From: Hyphomicrobiaceae bacterium | Lineage (GTDB): Bacteria; Pseudomonadota; Alphaproteobacteria; Rhizobiales; Hyphomicrobiaceae | NCBI GenBank assembly: GCA_022844275.1 | Contig: JALHMB010000001.1 | Coordinates: 930,001-994,000 of the forward strand | Direction: 5' to 3' | Length of the DNA stretch: 64,000 nucleotides | Shown here: piece after piece, positions 26,847 to 38,751 of the stretch | How positions within the stretch are numbered: the first letter of the stretch is position 1 | Layout: each line of letters begins with the position of its first letter | Program-made: the position numbers and the translations under genes | Notes under the pieces: generated by a model | The model's database searches: none | Told to the model about the DNA's origin: nothing | What the model saw: only the letters and a program-made list of their open reading frames with translations

Positions 26847-28166
26847 ATGTCGCCACTCTGGATGTTTCCTGCGCTTTTGGCGGCTATTCTGACGGGCTTC
26901 CCGGTTGCACTGACGATGCTTTCGTTGGCCGTCGTCTTCGGTCTCAGCTCATTCGGTTTCGAAGGCCTGCTCTACCAGTGCATTCAAAAGCTCGAGGAGA
27001 CGGCGACAGCCCAGGTGCTCGCGGCCGTACCCCTGTTTATCTTCATGGGCGCGATGTTCGAGCAAACCGGGATCGCCGGACGACTGTTCGACGTCATCCA
27101 GATGTGGATCCGGCGCTTGCCCGGAGGGCTCGCGGTCGGCACCGTCGTGATGTGCGTGATCTTCGCCGCCACGAGCGGCGTCGTTGGCGCCACCGAGACG
27201 GTGGTCGGCCTGCTCGCGATACCGCCGATGCTGCGCTACGGCTATAACAAAGGGCTCATTTCGGGAACGATCTGCGCCGGCGGCTCGCTCGGGACCATCA
27301 TCCCGCCCTCGGTACTCGCCGTCGTCATCGGCCCAACGGCCAATGCCGACGTCGGCAGGATTCTGCTCGGCATGTTTATTCCCGGCCTCATGCTGGCAAC
27401 GGCCTACGTGATCTACATTGTCGCGCGGTGCACGATCCGACCCCAAGATGGCCCGCGTGTCCCGAAATCCGACGATGAGCCGCAGCTGGCGCAGAAACTG
27501 GTGTTGACCGCGAAGGTGCTGGTACCGCCCTTGGTCGTGATTGTTGCGGTGCTCGGCTCGATGATGGCAGGAGTCGCGACGCCGACCGAAGCCTCCGCGA
27601 CCGGCGCGCTCGGCACCGTCATACTCGCGATCGCCTATGGCCGTTTCTCCTTGTCGGTGATGCGCGACGCGGCCATGCGGACGGTTCGCATCACGGCCAT
27701 GATTCTGACCATCGTGGCCTGTGGCCAGATGTTCGCAGCTGTTTTTGTCGGCTCCGGCGGTTTGCAGCTCATTCAAAGTTTCTTGGCCGAGTTCGGTGTC
27801 GGCAAGTATGGGCTTTTGGCCCTCGTCCTGCTGATCGTCTTCATTGCCGGATTCATGCTCGAACCGCTGGTCATCATCTTGATGGTGATCCCGATCACGG
27901 CGCCGCTGGTCGTCGCGGCCGGCTTCAACCGCGAATGGTTCTGCGTTCTCTTCTTGGTGATGCTGCAGACGGGCTATCTCACGCCGCCAATGGCGCCGTC
28001 GATCTTCTATCTGCGCGGCATCGCCCCGCCGGAGATCACGTTACGGCACATGTACACCGGCATCTGGCCCTTCATCGGCTTGCAGCTCTTGGTCGTGGCG
28101 CTCATCGTGATTTTCCCGGACTTCGTCACCTGGTTGCCAGATACGGTGCTAACGGCGACGCGATGA
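26847..28166 (+). CDS. TRAP transporter large permease (DctM family)
   Basis: A 439-residue membrane transporter with 11-12 helices. Landmarks are ATSGVVGATETVVGLLAIPPML, GGSLGTIIPPSVLAVVIG and TGYLTPPMAPSIFYLRG. The ATG at 26847 follows GGAAGG and begins with a typical short hydrophobic N-terminus; the longer in-frame stretch back to 26658 overlaps dctQ and is rejected. It completes the second TRAP importer. Confidence 0.92.
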   Translation: MSPLWMFPALLAAILTGFPVALTMLSLAVVFGLSSFGFEGLLYQCIQKLEETATAQVLAAVPLFIFMGAMFEQTGIAGRLFDVIQMWIRRLPGGLAVGTVVMCVIFAATSGVVGATETVVGLLAIPPMLRYGYNKGLISGTICAGGSLGTIIPPSVLAVVIGPTANADVGRILLGMFIPGLMLATAYVIYIVARCTIRPQDGPRVPKSDDEPQLAQKLVLTAKVLVPPLVVIVAVLGSMMAGVATPTEASATGALGTVILAIAYGRFSLSVMRDAAMRTVRITAMILTIVACGQMFAAVFVGSGGLQLIQSFLAEFGVGKYGLLALVLLIVFIAGFMLEPLVIILMVIPITAPLVVAAGFNREWFCVLFLVMLQTGYLTPPMAPSIFYLRGIAPPEITLRHMYTGIWPFIGLQLLVVALIVIFPDFVTWLPDTVLTATR

Positions 28167-28716
28167 AGCGCGGGCAGGTGACGGTCAGGACGCCCGGATG
28201 GCCGCGGCAATGTGCTGCTGATACAGACCGCCTTGTCGTGACGCGATTGACCGAGCTACGCCGATCTGACCATCCATTCCGACCGGTTCTATCAAGTGAT
28301 CTCGGTGCTTCTGTTTGATTCCGCGCACCCACCCGAGCGTTCTTCGACGCCGAGGATGAGGCGGATCCCACGCTCGCGAACGCTTCGGAGCCTAGCCCAA
28401 AGACTTTGCTGAAGCAGATGAAGGAAGGCTACGACGCAACCTTCGTGGTGGACGCGGTCGGCGGCCTCAGCCAGCTCGCACATCGCACCGCCATCGAGCG
28501 ACTTACCGCCGCCGACGCTGCGCCGAACACGGCGGGCGTGTCATTTCGCGGCCTTCCGATGGACGTTGCACTGACCGGCTCAGATCTCCGATACGCTCCT
28601 TGTTGCATGTGCCGTGTGGTCTCTCCTTTCCTAGGGCGCGGGGGCTCGCCGCCGCATCCGATGTTTGGCGGATTGTAGCGCCTGGAGGGAGGGCGCCCTT
28701 GGCATTCGCCGGTGAC
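28167..28716. other. Gene-poor stretch with a decayed hydrolase fragment
   Basis: No complete gene lies in these 550 bp between the TRAP operon and the convergent formaldehyde dehydrogenase. The only recognisable protein-like piece is the isochorismatase fragment listed separately. Confidence 0.5.
28406..28570 (+). pseudogene. Fragment of a YcaC-like isochorismatase hydrolase
   Basis: About 50 codons read LLKQMKEGYDATFVVDAVGG followed by SQLAHRTAIERL. This resembles the C-terminal third of YcaC-like isochorismatase-fold proteins, with the conserved VVVDA-GG and AHxxAxxRM regions. The catalytic Cys region and everything before it are missing. It is a likely relic, and compares with the intact relative at 10428-11189. 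Confidence 0.4.
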
Positions 28717-29916
28717 TCAGGCCGCCAGTTTCGTCGTGTTGTGCGGATCGATGACGAACTTCTTCGGCGAGCCTTGGTCGAATATCCGGTACGCCTCGGT
28801 CGCCCGTTCGAGCGGGATGACCTCGACGTTCACGACCTTTCCAAGGTACGGCATTCGATCCCAGAGGATCGCCATCATCAAATCGCGATTGTAGTGCATG
28901 ATGGGCGCTTGGCCTGCCGAGATGTGAGGCGACTTGATCCAGGCCTTGCCGAAGTCGATGCGATACCTCCCGGCCTTGGCGTCCGCGTCGATGGCCTCGG
29001 GATCTCCCGCCGTATAAATTCCAGGCGCGCCGATGGCGCCGTTGGCGCGAACGACCTCAATCATAGAGTTTAAGACTGCGGCCGGATCCTCTCCGGCGCC
29101 GGGGCCATTCCCGTGCGCCTCGAAGCCCACCGCATCGACCCCGCAATCCACCTCCCGATGGCCGAGGATTGCTTCGATCTGGTCGGCGAGCGGCGTTTCG
29201 GAGGACACATTCACGGTTTCATACCCGGCACTCTTTACAAGCGCGAGCCGCTCGCTGTTGGTGTCGCCCACGATAATGCAGGAGGCACCGAGGAGATGGG
29301 CGGAGGCGGCAGCGCACCGGCCCACGGGTCCAGCGCCCGCGATATAGACCGTCGAACCGTATTTGACACCAGCCTGGACGCAGCCATGAAAGCCCGTCGG
29401 CAGAATGTCGGACAGCAAGGTCAAATCCTTGATCTTGGCCATTGCCTGATCCTTGTCCGGGAAGCGAAGCAAGTTCCAGTCGGCAAAAGGAACCATGAGA
29501 TAGTCGGACTGTCCGCCCTGCCAGCCGCCGAGATTGAAGCCGTAGGCGCCGCAATCGATCTTATCGTTGACGTTCATGCAGGTGTCGGTATGGCGCTCCT
29601 TGCAATTGCGGCACCGCCCGCATGAGACGTTGAACGGGACCGAGCAAAGGTCGCCCTTCTTGATGAAATGCACGTCGGGGCCGGTCTCGATCACTTCGCC
29701 CGTCATCTCGTGGCCAAGTACCATGCCCTTGGGAGCGGGGAACCGACCGCGATAGATATGCTGGTCGCTGCCGCAGATGTTGGTAGTGACGATCTTGAGA
29801 ATCGCCCCGTGAGGCGCCTTGTTGCCCATGGGATCGACGAGCTTTGGATAGTCGAAGGTTTGCACCTCAAGTGTTTTTGGCCCCATGTACGTGACAACTC
29901 GATTACCTGATGCCAT
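28717..29916 (-). CDS. fdhA: Glutathione-independent formaldehyde dehydrogenase
   Basis: A 399-residue zinc dehydrogenase very like Pseudomonas putida FdhA, which oxidises formaldehyde to formate with bound NAD and also dismutates aldehydes. Catalytic zinc region ICGSDQHIYRGR and GHEMTGEV, structural zinc cysteines in CGRCRNCKERHTDTC, the NAD site GAGPVGRCAAASA, and the C-terminal KKFVIDPH all match. The start MASGNRVVTY at 29916 (CGGAG upstream) matches the family; an in-frame extension of 11 residues is rejected. It stands alone. Formaldehyde could come from demethylation reactions such as those of the dimethylglycine-dehydrogenase-like enzyme at 56.8 kb (inference). Confidence 0.93.
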   Translation of the reverse strand: MASGNRVVTYMGPKTLEVQTFDYPKLVDPMGNKAPHGAILKIVTTNICGSDQHIYRGRFPAPKGMVLGHEMTGEVIETGPDVHFIKKGDLCSVPFNVSCGRCRNCKERHTDTCMNVNDKIDCGAYGFNLGGWQGGQSDYLMVPFADWNLLRFPDKDQAMAKIKDLTLLSDILPTGFHGCVQAGVKYGSTVYIAGAGPVGRCAAASAHLLGASCIIVGDTNSERLALVKSAGYETVNVSSETPLADQIEAILGHREVDCGVDAVGFEAHGNGPGAGEDPAAVLNSMIEVVRANGAIGAPGIYTAGDPEAIDADAKAGRYRIDFGKAWIKSPHISAGQAPIMHYNRDLMMAILWDRMPYLGKVVNVEVIPLERATEAYRIFDQGSPKKFVIDPHNTTKLAA

Positions 29917-30704
29917 GACTGTTACTCCGGTTGAAGCCGAGTTCAGCAAAGCCGCCTATTGCCCAGAACACGCTGTAGCCAAGTGGGAGAAGCTCGGCGC
30001 AAATCGCGGAAGACAAGGCAATCCATCGCATCGCGCGCGTGTCTCCAACTTAATCCTTTCGAACCGCCGAACCTGCGCTCATGGTTCACTCATTCGGGCG
30101 GGAACTTGGCCCCGCTGCAATCGCGAACCGCGTCGAGGTCTCGCCGCTGTTCACGCATCAAGTCCCACACGCGAGTGTGCCGCCATGACGACTGTCAGTT
30201 TTCGCGATTCTCCTTTGATGCGCGTCGGACAGGGCGAACCCCCGCGCTTAAGCGCAACATAGCTATTCGCGCCCTTTATTGCGTTGCAAAGAGCCAGCCG
30301 GACCGAGCGACGCAAGACAGCTCACGAGCCCATCGCTTCGGACTCTCGACAGTCGGTTTCGAACACCGCGACACCAGAGCGGCATGGCCTCTTGGAATCC
30401 ATCCCCGGCACTCTCAACGCAGTGTCTGCTGTCGAGGGCCGACCATGCTGCGACGATGATTCCTGCACCTTGCTCGAAGGGCAGCTGACGGCGGCTAACT
30501 CTGCGCACAGCGACGCCGGTGACGCGTGCGACACCCATCAGCGGACATCAGCTGGATAAGAAGTTGACCTCAGCCCCATGGTTAGGCTTAGGCCTGCATC
30601 GACGTGAGAAGCGGACGTCTCAGATACTAGAATTGGTCCCTCCTAGACCTTGATCTGATATCGGCACGTTGAAGCTGGCAAAGCCCATCGAGAGGACATT
30701 TGGC
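29917..30704. other. Long intergenic stretch, no gene recognised
   Basis: Nearly 800 bp between two minus-strand genes. Short open frames on both strands have no ribosome site and no family resemblance. It should hold the fdhA promoter at its left end. It may be decayed coding DNA. Confidence 0.5.
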
Positions 30705-33000
<2,296 letters not shown>

Positions 33001-33008
<8 letters not shown>

Positions 33009-34686
33009 CGATATCCTCCCCGAGATAGGCGCGCACGACCTCTGGCTCGGCAAGCGCGAGACGCGGCGTCCCTCGCGCGATTACGCGGCCAGCGTTCATC
33101 ACCACACAGCGGTCGCAAAGAGCATGGATCGCGTCCATCACGTGCTCGACCATGATGATGCTGAGACCGTCGTCGCGCAGCGACTGGATGAGGTCGATGC
33201 CTTCCTCGAGCTCGGTCGGATTGAGCCCCGCCAGCCACTCGTCGAGGAGCAGCAGCTTAGGCTCAAGCGCCAGCGCGCGGGCGAGCTCCAGCCTCTTCTG
33301 GTCGATATAGGTGAGATCGGCGGCCGGTATTGCGGCGCGCCGATCGAGACCGACACGCGCGAGCAGCACTTGCGCCTCCGCCAGCGCGGTATTTCCGGTG
33401 ACGGGATGAGCGCGGAAAGCAAAGCCGGGGATCACGTTCTCGATAACGCTCATCGAGGGCAGCACGCGCACGAGCTGGAAGGTGCGCGCGACTCCGAGCC
33501 GCGCGATGGTCTCGGGCGTCGAACCGGCGATGGCGCGGCCCATATAGGCGATGTGGCCGGCATCCGAACCAAGCGCGCCCGAGATCAGGTTGAGGACCGT
33601 CGTCTTGCCCGATCCGTTGGGGCCGACGAGGCCGATGATTTCGCCCGGGCGCACCTCGAAGCTCACGCCATCGACCGCATTGAGGCCGCCGAACGATTTG
33701 CGAAGGTCCGCGACGGTAAGAACGTTGGCATCGTGGCTCGCCGGGACGGGCAGCAAAACGGTTGCGGCTTTCTGCGACGCCGGCCGCCAGTCCTCTATGA
33801 GACCGATCACGCCTCTCGGCAGACCGTAGACGATCAGGATGAACACCGCGCCGAGCAGGATGGAGTAGGCATTGGGGAAGTTCGCCTGTAGCACCTCGAA
33901 CAGCAGAACGAGTGGCACGGCGCCGAGCAGCGGCCCGAACAGCGCGCCCGCGCCGCCGAGCAACGCCATGATGACCACCTGGAACGAGATCATTGGATTG
34001 AAGGCGATCGCGGGATCGATGTAGGTCCAGCGCGGTGCCATGATGGCGCCGGCGAGCGTCATGATCGCCGAGCTGAAGGCGAATAGCAGGACCTTCGTGC
34101 GCGTCGCGTCGATGCCGCTATGGCGGGCGACGACCTCGTCGGCGCCGATGACGCGCGCGGCAAGCCCAAGGCGCGATCTCCCGATCAACCAGCCCGCCGC
34201 AAGCACCGCTACGGCGAGCGCCAGAAGTTGCCAGTAGATCGTCGACTGGGCCATGCCGAGGAAGATATAGCGCCCGACAGTGCCGGCGACGTTGACCTCG
34301 TACCATGTGACGAGCTGGCGGATCAGCTCGGTGAGACCGAAGGTGAAAATGACGAAGTACACACCGGAGAGCCTGAGCGTCGATAGCCCGACGACGAGCG
34401 CGACGGCGAACCCCGCGAGCGTCGCGGCGATCAGAACCAGCGGCCACGGCACGGTCTCCGCCATCATTGCCGCCGCGTAGGCGCCGATACCGAAGAAGGC
34501 CGCGCTGGCGAGGGAGATGTAGTGCGTCCGCCCGCAGAAGATCGCCCACGCCGTCGCCAAGATCGTGAAGTTGAGCATCCCGATCGCAAGCGAGAGTACA
34601 TAGCCGCTGGCGACGAGCGGCAGTCCCGCGAGCAGCAGTGCGGCGAGAACCCCCAGCGCGATCAGCGGGGTGCGGGCGAGCGTCAT
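33001..34686 (-). CDS. Branched-chain amino-acid-type ABC permease-ATPase fusion (LivM-LivG)
   Basis: A 561-residue fusion. Residues 1-310 are a LivM permease with about 9-10 membrane helices and the loop LAARVIGADEVVARHSGIDATRTKVL. From about 325 on comes a LivG ATPase with Walker A GPNGSGKT. The ABC signature is unusual, reading DLTYIDQKRLELARAL where most LivG proteins have LSYGQQRRLEIARAL. Walker B reads LLLLDEWLAGLNP with Trp in place of Pro. LivM-LivG fusions are well known. It overlaps livH by 4 bp (ATGA) and livF by 8 bp, giving a tightly coupled operon. Confidence 0.92.
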
Positions 34687-35558
34687 CTCAGCGCGCTCCC
34701 GAACAACCCCTGCGGACGCACCAGAAGTACGATCATGAAGAGCGCATAAGTCACTGCGAGCGTCAGGCCTGGATCAACGAGGCGCGTGACGGCGGTTTCG
34801 ATTACCCCAAGCGCGAGCCCGACCACGAGCGCGCCCATGACGTTGCCGACGCCGCCGACGATGACGACGATCAACGCCTTCATCGTGAAGACGACGCCCA
34901 TCGAGGCATTGAAGGTAAGAAACATGCTGACGAGCACGCCGCCGACGGCGACCAGTGCGCCGCCGAGCGCGAACGCGAAGGCGGAGGCCGTGCGCACGTC
35001 GATCGCGACGAGGCTCGCGGCGGTGGGATTGACTGCGATGGCGCGGATCGCCGTGCCGGTTCGCGTCCTCGTTAACGCGATGTAGAGCCCGACGCCGATG
35101 AGTGCCGCGAACACGAATGCCAGCAACCGGTTAAGCGCCAGAGTGGTGCCGAGAACCGTTACTGGCACCGAGAGATAGCCATAGCTGTAGTACTGGCCGC
35201 CGAAGATGACGAGCGCGATACCCTGCACGATGAACAGGAGGCCGAAGGTTGCGAGGATGCTGTCGACCTCGAGCTGGCCGCGGCTCTTCGCGCGGCGCAC
35301 GAGCGGCGTCAGCAGCCAGCGGTAGATCGCCCAGTTGGCGAGGAACGCGAGCGGCACCGCAAGAACAAGGCCGGCGAGCGGGCTGATCCCCGGCGCGGTG
35401 TAAAGCCAGAATGCAAGGAACGCGGCGCCGACGAGGAACTCCCCATAGGCAAGGTTCATGATGCGCGCGACACCGTATTGCAGCGTCAGCCCCATCGAGA
35501 TGAGCGCGTACATGCCGCCGAGCACGAGGCCCGAGATGAGGATGTCGAGGAGCAGCAT
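34683..35558 (-). CDS. Branched-chain amino-acid-type ABC permease (LivH)
   Basis: A 291-residue permease with about eight membrane helices. It has the LivH N-terminus ISGLVLGGMYALISMGLTLQYG, the motif MNLAYGEFL and the EAA-like loop TGTAIRAIAVNPTAASLVAID. It forms the membrane pore with the LivM half of the next gene. Liv-type importers also carry aromatic acids and amides, and the aldehyde dehydrogenase in this operon hints at an aromatic ligand here (inference). Confidence 0.92.
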   Translation of the reverse strand: MLLLDILISGLVLGGMYALISMGLTLQYGVARIMNLAYGEFLVGAAFLAFWLYTAPGISPLAGLVLAVPLAFLANWAIYRWLLTPLVRRAKSRGQLEVDSILATFGLLFIVQGIALVIFGGQYYSYGYLSVPVTVLGTTLALNRLLAFVFAALIGVGLYIALTRTRTGTAIRAIAVNPTAASLVAIDVRTASAFAFALGGALVAVGGVLVSMFLTFNASMGVVFTMKALIVVIVGGVGNVMGALVVGLALGVIETAVTRLVDPGLTLAVTYALFMIVLLVRPQGLFGSALR

Positions 35559-35576
35559 GTTTCAAGCCAGTAATGC

Positions 35577-35622
35577 GCTGGAGCCCTGACTACTCTCCCC
35601 CGAAAGCAGCCAGGGCTCCAGC
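35577..35622 (-). terminator. Long stem-loop between livK and livH
   Basis: Perfect 12-bp arms GCTGGAGCCCTG (35577-35588) and CAGGGCTCCAGC (35611-35622) with a 22-nt loop lie 12 bp after the binding-protein stop. This is the longest perfect stem found between a binding protein and its permease here. No T-run follows, so partial termination or 3'-end protection is more likely than full termination. Confidence 0.6.
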
Positions 35623-35634
35623 AAATGCTGTTCC

Positions 35635-36846
35635 CTATTTCGCCCATTCCGGCTTCGGGAACAGCGGTGACTTGGCCCCTTCGTAGCTGGTCGGCGCTAG
35701 GCCGACGAACTCACCCTTCTGCCACTGCCCGACCCACCACACCACCGGCATGATGTTGTCGGCGAGCTTGATCTTGCCCATGATCGTGTCGAACGTGCCG
35801 GTCTGCAGCTCCTTGATGATCGCGGCATGATCGATCTTGCCGACACGCTCGATGGCCTGCTGCAGCATCTGAAGGCTGACGTACGTTACCGGGCTCGCCC
35901 AGCGATCGGGCTCACGGCCGATCACTTCGGTGTGGCGCTTGAAGTAAGCCTGGAGCGCCGGGCTGTCGACGTTCCAGCCGCCGACTCCCATGACGCCTTC
36001 CGCGCTGGCGCCAAACTTCCCCTTGAACACGGGGAAGGCCGTCCCGACCGCCGTGTAGTAGACCCTAGGATTGTAGTTGAGGATGCGCGCCGCGTCGGTG
36101 ATCGCGATCGTGTCCGGGGGATAGCTGAAGGCAACGAACGCATCGGCGCCCGTTGCCATGGCGTCCTTCAGGAGCGCTTGCATGTCCTGCGTGCCGATCG
36201 GGTATGTCTTGTCGAGCGCGAGCTCGAGCCCCGCGGATTTGAAAGCGGCACGGGCCGCCGTCGCGAGCTCGATGCCGAAGGCGTCCGCGACGGAAATCAT
36301 CGCGACCTTGGCACCGATCTTGTTCTCCGACTTAAGCTTGCCGAGAACTTCGGAGAGCGCCGCCGCGCCGGCCTTCGACGGCCCGAGGAACCAGAAGCTG
36401 TTCGGCCAACGCTTGGCCATCTCGGGCGCGCGATCCGTTGCCGCGGTCACCGCGAGGTGCGGATAGCCGAGCCGGTTGAGTGTGGGGCCAACAGCGAGAT
36501 TGAGGCCGGTCCCCCAGGGCGGCAGGATGATGTCGACCTTGTCTTGCGTGCCGAGGCGCTCGATGGCCTTGACGGCTTCCTCCGAATTCGAGCGGTCGTC
36601 GTACTCGACGATCTCGATCTGGAGCTTCTTGCCACCGACGCTGATGCCGCCCGCAGCGTTCACATCCTTCACCCAGAGCTGATAGTTCGGGAGTGTCGTC
36701 ACGCCGGCGCCGCCGGCGAATGGGCCGGTCTTCGAGATCGCGTAGCCAATTCTGATCTTGTCTTGAGCCTGTGCGAGGCCGATCTGGCCCACGAGTGCCG
36801 ACACGGCTGCAACCAGTGCCAGGCGGCTGAGTGACATCCGCAGCAT
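35635..36846 (-). CDS. ABC transporter substrate-binding protein, Liv/amide family (Peripla_BP_6)
   Basis: A periplasmic receptor of about 403 residues. The ATG at 36846 follows GAGGAGG by 9 nt, and a signal peptide ends near GLAQA-QDK. The mature part starts KIRIGYAISKTGPFAGGAG and contains the Liv-type stretches VEYDDRSNSEEAVKAIERL and ILPPWGTGLN. It is the first gene of the operon livK-livH-livMG-livF/ALDH and is divergent from an AraC regulator. The ligand is unknown. Confidence 0.92.
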   Translation of the reverse strand: MLRMSLSRLALVAAVSALVGQIGLAQAQDKIRIGYAISKTGPFAGGAGVTTLPNYQLWVKDVNAAGGISVGGKKLQIEIVEYDDRSNSEEAVKAIERLGTQDKVDIILPPWGTGLNLAVGPTLNRLGYPHLAVTAATDRAPEMAKRWPNSFWFLGPSKAGAAALSEVLGKLKSENKIGAKVAMISVADAFGIELATAARAAFKSAGLELALDKTYPIGTQDMQALLKDAMATGADAFVAFSYPPDTIAITDAARILNYNPRVYYTAVGTAFPVFKGKFGASAEGVMGVGGWNVDSPALQAYFKRHTEVIGREPDRWASPVTYVSLQMLQQAIERVGKIDHAAIIKELQTGTFDTIMGKIKLADNIMPVVWWVGQWQKGEFVGLAPTSYEGAKSPLFPKPEWAK

Positions 36847-36988
36847 ATCGAAGGTCCTCCTCAATCCGTCGGCAGCAGGACGTGCCAACGTCCCACTCGA
36901 CGGGGTTCCTCTCCTTTAAGTCGGGCTCTTGTGGCGATTGCTCAGGCCCGCGCTTGACCGAGTGAATACCATATGGTGGGGTGCTAAA

Positions 36989-37996
36989 ATGGACGCAACT
37001 GCCGAAAAGATGCACAAAACATCGCGCAGAGGGAGATCAGACCTCTTATTGACGCGTTCGGCGAGCGTTCTGCCGCAAGCCGCCTCGAAGTCAGAGAGGC
37101 CTGCCGAGGTCATTGCTACCCGCCTCCGCTCGGTTGTTGTCGAAAGCCACTTCGCGGCCCGTGAGTGGCGCCTCGACAGCGGCGTATCGAGCGGCTTCGA
37201 TCACTGCCTGGTTCTGCAGTCGGGTGAGGGGTGGCTCCATGCCGGAGGCGAGCGTCTGCACGTGCTGGGCCCCGCCTTTGTCTGGAGCCCTGGCAATTCG
37301 GCAGAGAGGCTGGTCATCGAGGCGGGCGGAAGCGGCCACATCGTCCACATTCGACGGGATCTCATCGAGCAGACCTTCCGTCAGATTCCCGAAGCCGGCG
37401 ACCTCATCAACCTGCTCGGCGCCGAGCAGCCGCTGGCGCTGGCGATCGAGCCGCAGAGTGCCGCACATCTTGCACATCTTCTCGCCCTCATTTTGCATGA
37501 GCTGAACGAGCCGCGCCCGGGGTCGGAGACAGTGATCTCGGCCGTACTTCTGATTTCATTCGTGCAGCTTTGGCGTCATGTCGGTGCGCGGGCGCTCGCG
37601 TTCGGCGAAACTGTCGGTGCTGCGGCGCTGCTGATGCGGTTTCGGCAGCTCGTGGAAGAGCGCTTCCGAGAGCAGTGGACTGTCGCACGCTATGCCGAAG
37701 TGCTGGGCGTCACGCCTGGCCGCCTCCACGCGATTGCCACGCGCACACTCGGGCGCACGCCGCGTGCGCTCATTCAGCAGCGGCTCATCTACGAAGCGGC
37801 CGTCCGCCTCGAACGCTCGGCCATCACGATCAAGCAGCTCAGCCACATGCTCGGCTTCAAGGATGCTGCCTACTTCAACAGATTCTTCGCCAAGCATGTC
37901 GGGCTGCCCCCCGCGCGCTATCGGCGAGCGATTGTTCACCGCAATGTCGCGGGGCGTGCGCCGCACTCACCCTTCACCTTCTACGACTGGCCGTAA
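36989..37996 (+). CDS. AraC family transcriptional regulator
   Basis: About 335 residues. The N-terminal two-thirds resemble an AraC-type ligand domain with a cupin-like stretch (CLVLQSGEGWLHAGGERLHVLGPAFVW). The C-terminal 100 residues are the two-helix-turn-helix AraC domain (WTVARYAEVLGVTPGRLHAI and IKQLSHMLGFKDAAYFNRFF). The ATG at 36989 is preceded by GGGGTG; longer in-frame starts lack a ribosome site. It is divergent from the liv operon, so it is the likely activator. A 10-bp palindrome ACCATATGGT lies at 36968-36977 just before it. Confidence 0.88.
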   Translation: MDATAEKMHKTSRRGRSDLLLTRSASVLPQAASKSERPAEVIATRLRSVVVESHFAAREWRLDSGVSSGFDHCLVLQSGEGWLHAGGERLHVLGPAFVWSPGNSAERLVIEAGGSGHIVHIRRDLIEQTFRQIPEAGDLINLLGAEQPLALAIEPQSAAHLAHLLALILHELNEPRPGSETVISAVLLISFVQLWRHVGARALAFGETVGAAALLMRFRQLVEERFREQWTVARYAEVLGVTPGRLHAIATRTLGRTPRALIQQRLIYEAAVRLERSAITIKQLSHMLGFKDAAYFNRFFAKHVGLPPARYRRAIVHRNVAGRAPHSPFTFYDWP

Positions 37997-38751
37997 CGAT
38001 CGGCCACCGTATAGGCATTTCGCGATGGTGAAGGGGACGTCACAGTTTCCCGACCTGCGGGGGATACAGTTGCCGGGCGCGATGTCCGCTTTCCCTGGAG
38101 GCTGTGTGACATCGGCGACGGCTCGGTCGCTGGCGAATATTCAGCCAGAACTGGTCTTCCGGTGGGCATTCGAGGTCTCGACAGTTCGCACCATGTACTC
38201 GCCATGGAGCATGAATAACTTAAGCCTGCTGTCGGAATCGGCGAACAGACCCGCTTTGCCACATCCTCAGGTGCAGGCTGAGGTGGCGGCGTACCATCGC
38301 GCTCCTCACGCATGTGGGCGAGGTTCCCCGCCACCAGACCGCCGCACAGGCGCCCGCAGTACCTGATGCGGTGGCAGCCCTCGGTAGTACGTGCAGGCAC
38401 CGACGTACTCATGGGGGCGAGCATCGAGGTTTTGTCCCAGTTGGTTATTCGATCCGGTAGTCCCTGACCCGCAACTTGACGCTCCTCTCGTCACGGATCA
38501 GCAGGAACCCAAGGCCTAGTTCTTCCGCTCGATTGCATCCGGATTGGAAGCGCCTGCGCTTCGATTGGAGGGGCACTGCGACGTTTGCCCGCCCGTCTCT
38601 GGATTGCGGGCGACTGCGGGCCCCGATCCGTTCGCGAAGCCTGGCGAAAAAGCAGGCTTGATTTCACTGACATGAAATCCGACAGTAGTGCGCGCTCGGC
38701 GAAAACCGCAGCCACGCGCGAATTCGGCAAGCAAGTGAAAGGTGGACGGTC
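37997..38751. other. Intergenic stretch of 755 bp, no gene recognised
   Basis: No convincing gene was found on either strand. A perfect 7-bp inverted repeat (AGTACGT at 38386-38392, ACGTACT at 38403-38409) is present with no clear role. The right part holds the dyad at 38662-38677 and the ribosome site (AAAGGTGG) of the TRAP gene. Confidence 0.5.
38662..38677. promoter_or_regulatory. Dyad TTTCA-N6-TGAAA, candidate XRE-cupin operator (site 3)
   Basis: TTTCACTGACATGAAA; the palindrome extends to GATTTCA-CTGACA-TGAAATC (38660-38679). It has the same layout as the sites at 50253 and 51878 and starts TTTCACTG exactly like the latter. It lies about 75 bp before the TRAP binding-protein gene. Confidence 0.5.

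Noticed and set aside
36968-36977. Palindrome ACCATATGGT before the AraC gene
   Set aside because: AraC proteins usually bind direct repeats, and a single 10-bp palindrome with no second copy at the liv promoter is weak evidence for an operator.
38386-38409. Perfect 7-bp inverted repeat AGTACGT/ACGTACT
   Set aside because: It is not near a gene start or end and has no T-run; it is too short to claim a function.
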